Shown in pieces: positions 62,643-64,000 of a stretch of DNA of 64,000 nt; the stretch's first letter is position 1, and every line of letters starts with the position of its first letter. The stretch spans positions 1 to 64,000 of the forward strand of contig VGDT01000003.1 in the NCBI GenBank assembly GCA_016869595.1, written 5' to 3'. The notes under the pieces are model-generated. The model had not been told where the DNA came from, ran no database searches, and worked only from the letters and a program-made list of their open reading frames with translations. Position numbers and translations under genes: made by a program. The DNA comes from Alphaproteobacteria bacterium (lineage in GTDB: Bacteria > Pseudomonadota > Alphaproteobacteria > Rhizobiales > Beijerinckiaceae).

Positions 62643-63284
62643 CTATTCGCTTAAAAGCTTGGCGACGAATTGTTCGATTTCCTTGTCGCGCCTTGGCCGT
62701 CGCTGTCGCTCGGCGCGCAGGATGGCGATAAGATCTTCAAAGGCGCGCTGCAGATCGTCGTTGATGATCACGTAATCGTAGTCCTTCCAGCGCGCGATCT
62801 CTTTTCGTGCATTCTCCAGCCGTCGCTCTATCGCGTCCCGCGAATCTTCAGCGCGGCGCTCCAATCGCGCGCGCAATTCGTCCATCGACGGCGGCAGGAT
62901 GAAGACGGTGACGGCGTCAGGGCCCATCTTCTCGCGTACCTGGCGCGTGCCCTGATAGTCGATGTCGAAGAGACAATCGCGGCCTTGCGCAAGGATATCT
63001 TCGACGGGCGCGCGCGGGGTGCCGTAGAAATTGCCGTGAACCTCAGCCCATTCCAAAAGCTCGCCGGCGTCGCGCATGGCGGTGAAGCGACGTTCGGAGA
63101 TGAAGCTGTAATGGATGCCGTCGACTTCGCTCGAGCGGCGCGCGCGCGTCGTCACAGAAATCGACAACGTCAAATCGAGATCGCGATCCTGCAACAGCAT
63201 TCGCGTCAGAGTCGTCTTCCCCGCGCCCGAGGGCGAGGAAAGGATTAGGACAATGCCGCGGCGGCTGGATTGGATCGGAGGCAT
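62643..63284 (-). CDS. gmk: Guanylate kinase
   Basis: Gmk phosphorylates GMP to GDP. The 213-residue product has the P-loop [21 protein letters not shown] (16-25 core), the GMP-binding [24 protein letters not shown] and [15 protein letters not shown], and the lid [21 protein letters not shown]. The C-terminal [20 protein letters not shown] is the common alphaproteobacterial tail. It follows yicC on the minus strand, with a hairpin repeat in the gap. The yicC-gmk order is widely conserved. Confidence 0.96.
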   Translation of the reverse strand: MPPIQSSRRGIVLILSSPSGAGKTTLTRMLLQDRDLDLTLSISVTTRARRSSEVDGIHYSFISERRFTAMRDAGELLEWAEVHGNFYGTPRAPVEDILAQGRDCLFDIDYQGTRQVREKMGPDAVTVFILPPSMDELRARLERRAEDSRDAIERRLENARKEIARWKDYDYVIINDDLQRAFEDLIAILRAERQRRPRRDKEIEQFVAKLLSE

Positions 63285-63300
63285 GTTTTTCGAGAGAGAG

Positions 63301-63362
63301 TAGCGAATAGCGAATAGTGAGTAGTGAGTAGCGGCCCTTGTGTCTACTCACTACTCACTACT
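63301..63362. repeat. Hairpin repeat of iterated words between yicC and gmk
   Basis: TAGTGAGTAGTGAGTAG (63315-63331) and its exact complement CTACTCACTACTCACTA (63344-63360) form a 17-bp perfect stem with a 12-base loop. The left flank repeats TAGCGAATAGCGAATAG. The element is made of tandem heptamer/octamer-like words in both orientations, as is the one at 18850-18916. Confidence 0.8.
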
Positions 63363-63368
63363 CACCAC

Positions 63369-63998
63369 TCACTCGATATTTTGCGCCTGCTCGCGCAGCT
63401 GCTCGACCTCGATCTTGAGGTCAAGCCCAATCGCCGTGAGCCCGGCGTCGTTCGATTTGGCGCAGAGCGTATTGGTCTCCCGGCCGAGCTCCTGCGCGAG
63501 GAAATCCAGGCGGCGGCCGACCGGCCCGCCCGCTGTAAGAAGTTTGGAGGCGCTCTCGACATGCGCCTTCAACCGGTCGAGCTCCTCGCGAATATCGGTC
63601 CGAACCGCAAGCAGCGCCGCCTCCTGATGCAGCCGCACTGAATCGAATCCTTCGGCATTCTCCAGGAGTCGCGCGAGTTGCTGCTTCAGCCGCGCACGAA
63701 TCGCTTCGGGCTGACGCGCCGGGGCCGCGTCGGCCTGCGCGGCGAGGATTGATATGCGATCGAGCCGTTGACGCAGAACCGTTGCAAGAGCGCCGCCTTC
63801 CGCTTTGCGCGCTGCGATCAGCGCGTCGAGCGCTTCGTCCAGCGATGCAAGAATTTGCGACTCGATTTCCGCGCGCTCGGTCTCCGAGAGCTCCGGCTCG
63901 ACGATCTCAACCACCCCGCGCACGGCGAGAAGACCATCGAGCGTGGCGGGTCCCACATTGGACGGCGGCAGTTTGGAAAGCCCGGCGAGAAGCGCTTC
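63369..63998 (-). CDS. YicC-family endoribonuclease (partial, N-terminus beyond the window)
   Basis: The frame runs open to the window edge; residues before VGPATLDGLLAVRGVVEIVE read EALLAGLSKLPPSN, so the true start lies outside. The visible 210 residues contain the YicC middle (LDEALDALIAARKAEGGALATVLRQRLDRI) and the C-terminal DUF1732 segment (DSVRLHQEAALLAVRTDIREELDRLKAHVESASKLLTAGGPVGRRLDFLAQELGRETNTLCAKSNDAGLTAIGLDLKIEVEQLREQAQNIE), which is highly diagnostic. YicC acts in small-RNA turnover in E. coli. It precedes gmk, as is typical. Confidence 0.93.
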   Translation of the reverse strand, partial: EALLAGLSKLPPSNVGPATLDGLLAVRGVVEIVEPELSETERAEIESQILASLDEALDALIAARKAEGGALATVLRQRLDRISILAAQADAAPARQPEAIRARLKQQLARLLENAEGFDSVRLHQEAALLAVRTDIREELDRLKAHVESASKLLTAGGPVGRRLDFLAQELGRETNTLCAKSNDAGLTAIGLDLKIEVEQLREQAQNIE

Positions 63999-64000
63999 GA

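Noticed and set aside
1..64000. tRNA, rRNA, SRP RNA or riboswitch genes
   Set aside because: I scanned the intergenic gaps by eye and found no cloverleaf with the GTTCGAATCC-type arm or other conserved RNA core. A covariance-model search would be needed to exclude small RNAs.

Overview
The window reads as a chromosomal segment of a GC-rich alphaproteobacterium of the order Hyphomicrobiales (Rhizobiales). The outer-membrane proteins with an N-terminal 'ADLPxYKAPxPPP...WTGxYGGVNIGY' signature and the intergenic repeat built around AAAAGTGGGAACCGGTTTTT suggest a Methylocystis/Methylosinus or Beijerinckiaceae-like lineage. This placement is inferred from patterns I recognise, not from a search. 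Almost everything is ordinary, densely packed housekeeping DNA. No phage, insertion sequence, CRISPR array, rRNA or tRNA was seen.

Region by region. 0-1.5 kb: rarA. 1.6-2.6 kb: an Omp25-like beta-barrel. 2.8-8.7 kb: a complete heavy-metal RND efflux set (adaptor, pump, TolC-type channel). 8.8-10.2 kb: three small secreted Cys-containing proteins, two of them tandem paralogues. 10.4-17.1 kb (minus): acnA, a DHA2 MFS exporter, recQ, an LprI-like protein and a small conserved protein. 17.3-20.9 kb: ffh-rpsP-rimM-trmD, with a decayed antitoxin remnant between rimM and trmD. 21.1-21.6 kb: dps, flanked by two direct copies of a roughly 115-bp palindromic repeat. 21.8-34.3 kb (minus): 3-hydroxyacyl-CoA dehydrogenase, etfAB, rhomboid protease, a Wzx-like flippase, ileS, ribF, MaoC hydratase, a HAD protein and carbonic anhydrase. 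34.4-38.0 kb: a CitE-like lyase, alphaproteobacterial mitofilin (Mic60) and a HemY-like TPR protein. 38.0-43.7 kb: smr, mltA, timA, fxsA, secB, dnaQ, coaE and maf. 43.65-44.05 kb: an AT-rich intergenic region that is the best candidate for the chromosomal replication origin. 44.1-47.0 kb: hemE, hemJ, rho. 47.1-49.3 kb: an inserted, lower-GC, three-gene minus-strand cassette encoding secreted proteins, one with a caspase/gingipain-like His/Cys layout. 49.6-55.1 kb: mnmE, mnmG, rsmG, parA, parB with two perfect parS palindromes. 55.3-57.0 kb: a two-barrel outer-membrane fusion protein. 57.3-62.3 kb: purL, bolA, grxD, pdxA, rsmA. 62.3-64 kb: a DUF488 gene broken by one stop codon, gmk and the start-less end of yicC.

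The replication-origin neighbourhood (secB-dnaQ-coaE-maf / ori / hemE-hemJ-rho, then mnmE-mnmG-rsmG-parAB) is the functional core. DnaA-dependent initiation, ParABS segregation and heme synthesis lie together, as in Caulobacter and Sinorhizobium, but aroE and the RP001-type gene are absent from the usual positions.

The most unusual signal is that palindromic intergenic repeats have entered essential genes in frame. A roughly 112-bp element sits inside ileS and a 108-bp element (exactly 36 codons) sits inside rsmA, each adding a repeat-derived peptide. Sister copies of both families lie between genes in the same window. The inserted secreted caspase-like cassette, the twin-CX3C small proteins beside the metal-efflux genes, and the tandem beta-barrel fusion are the other leads.
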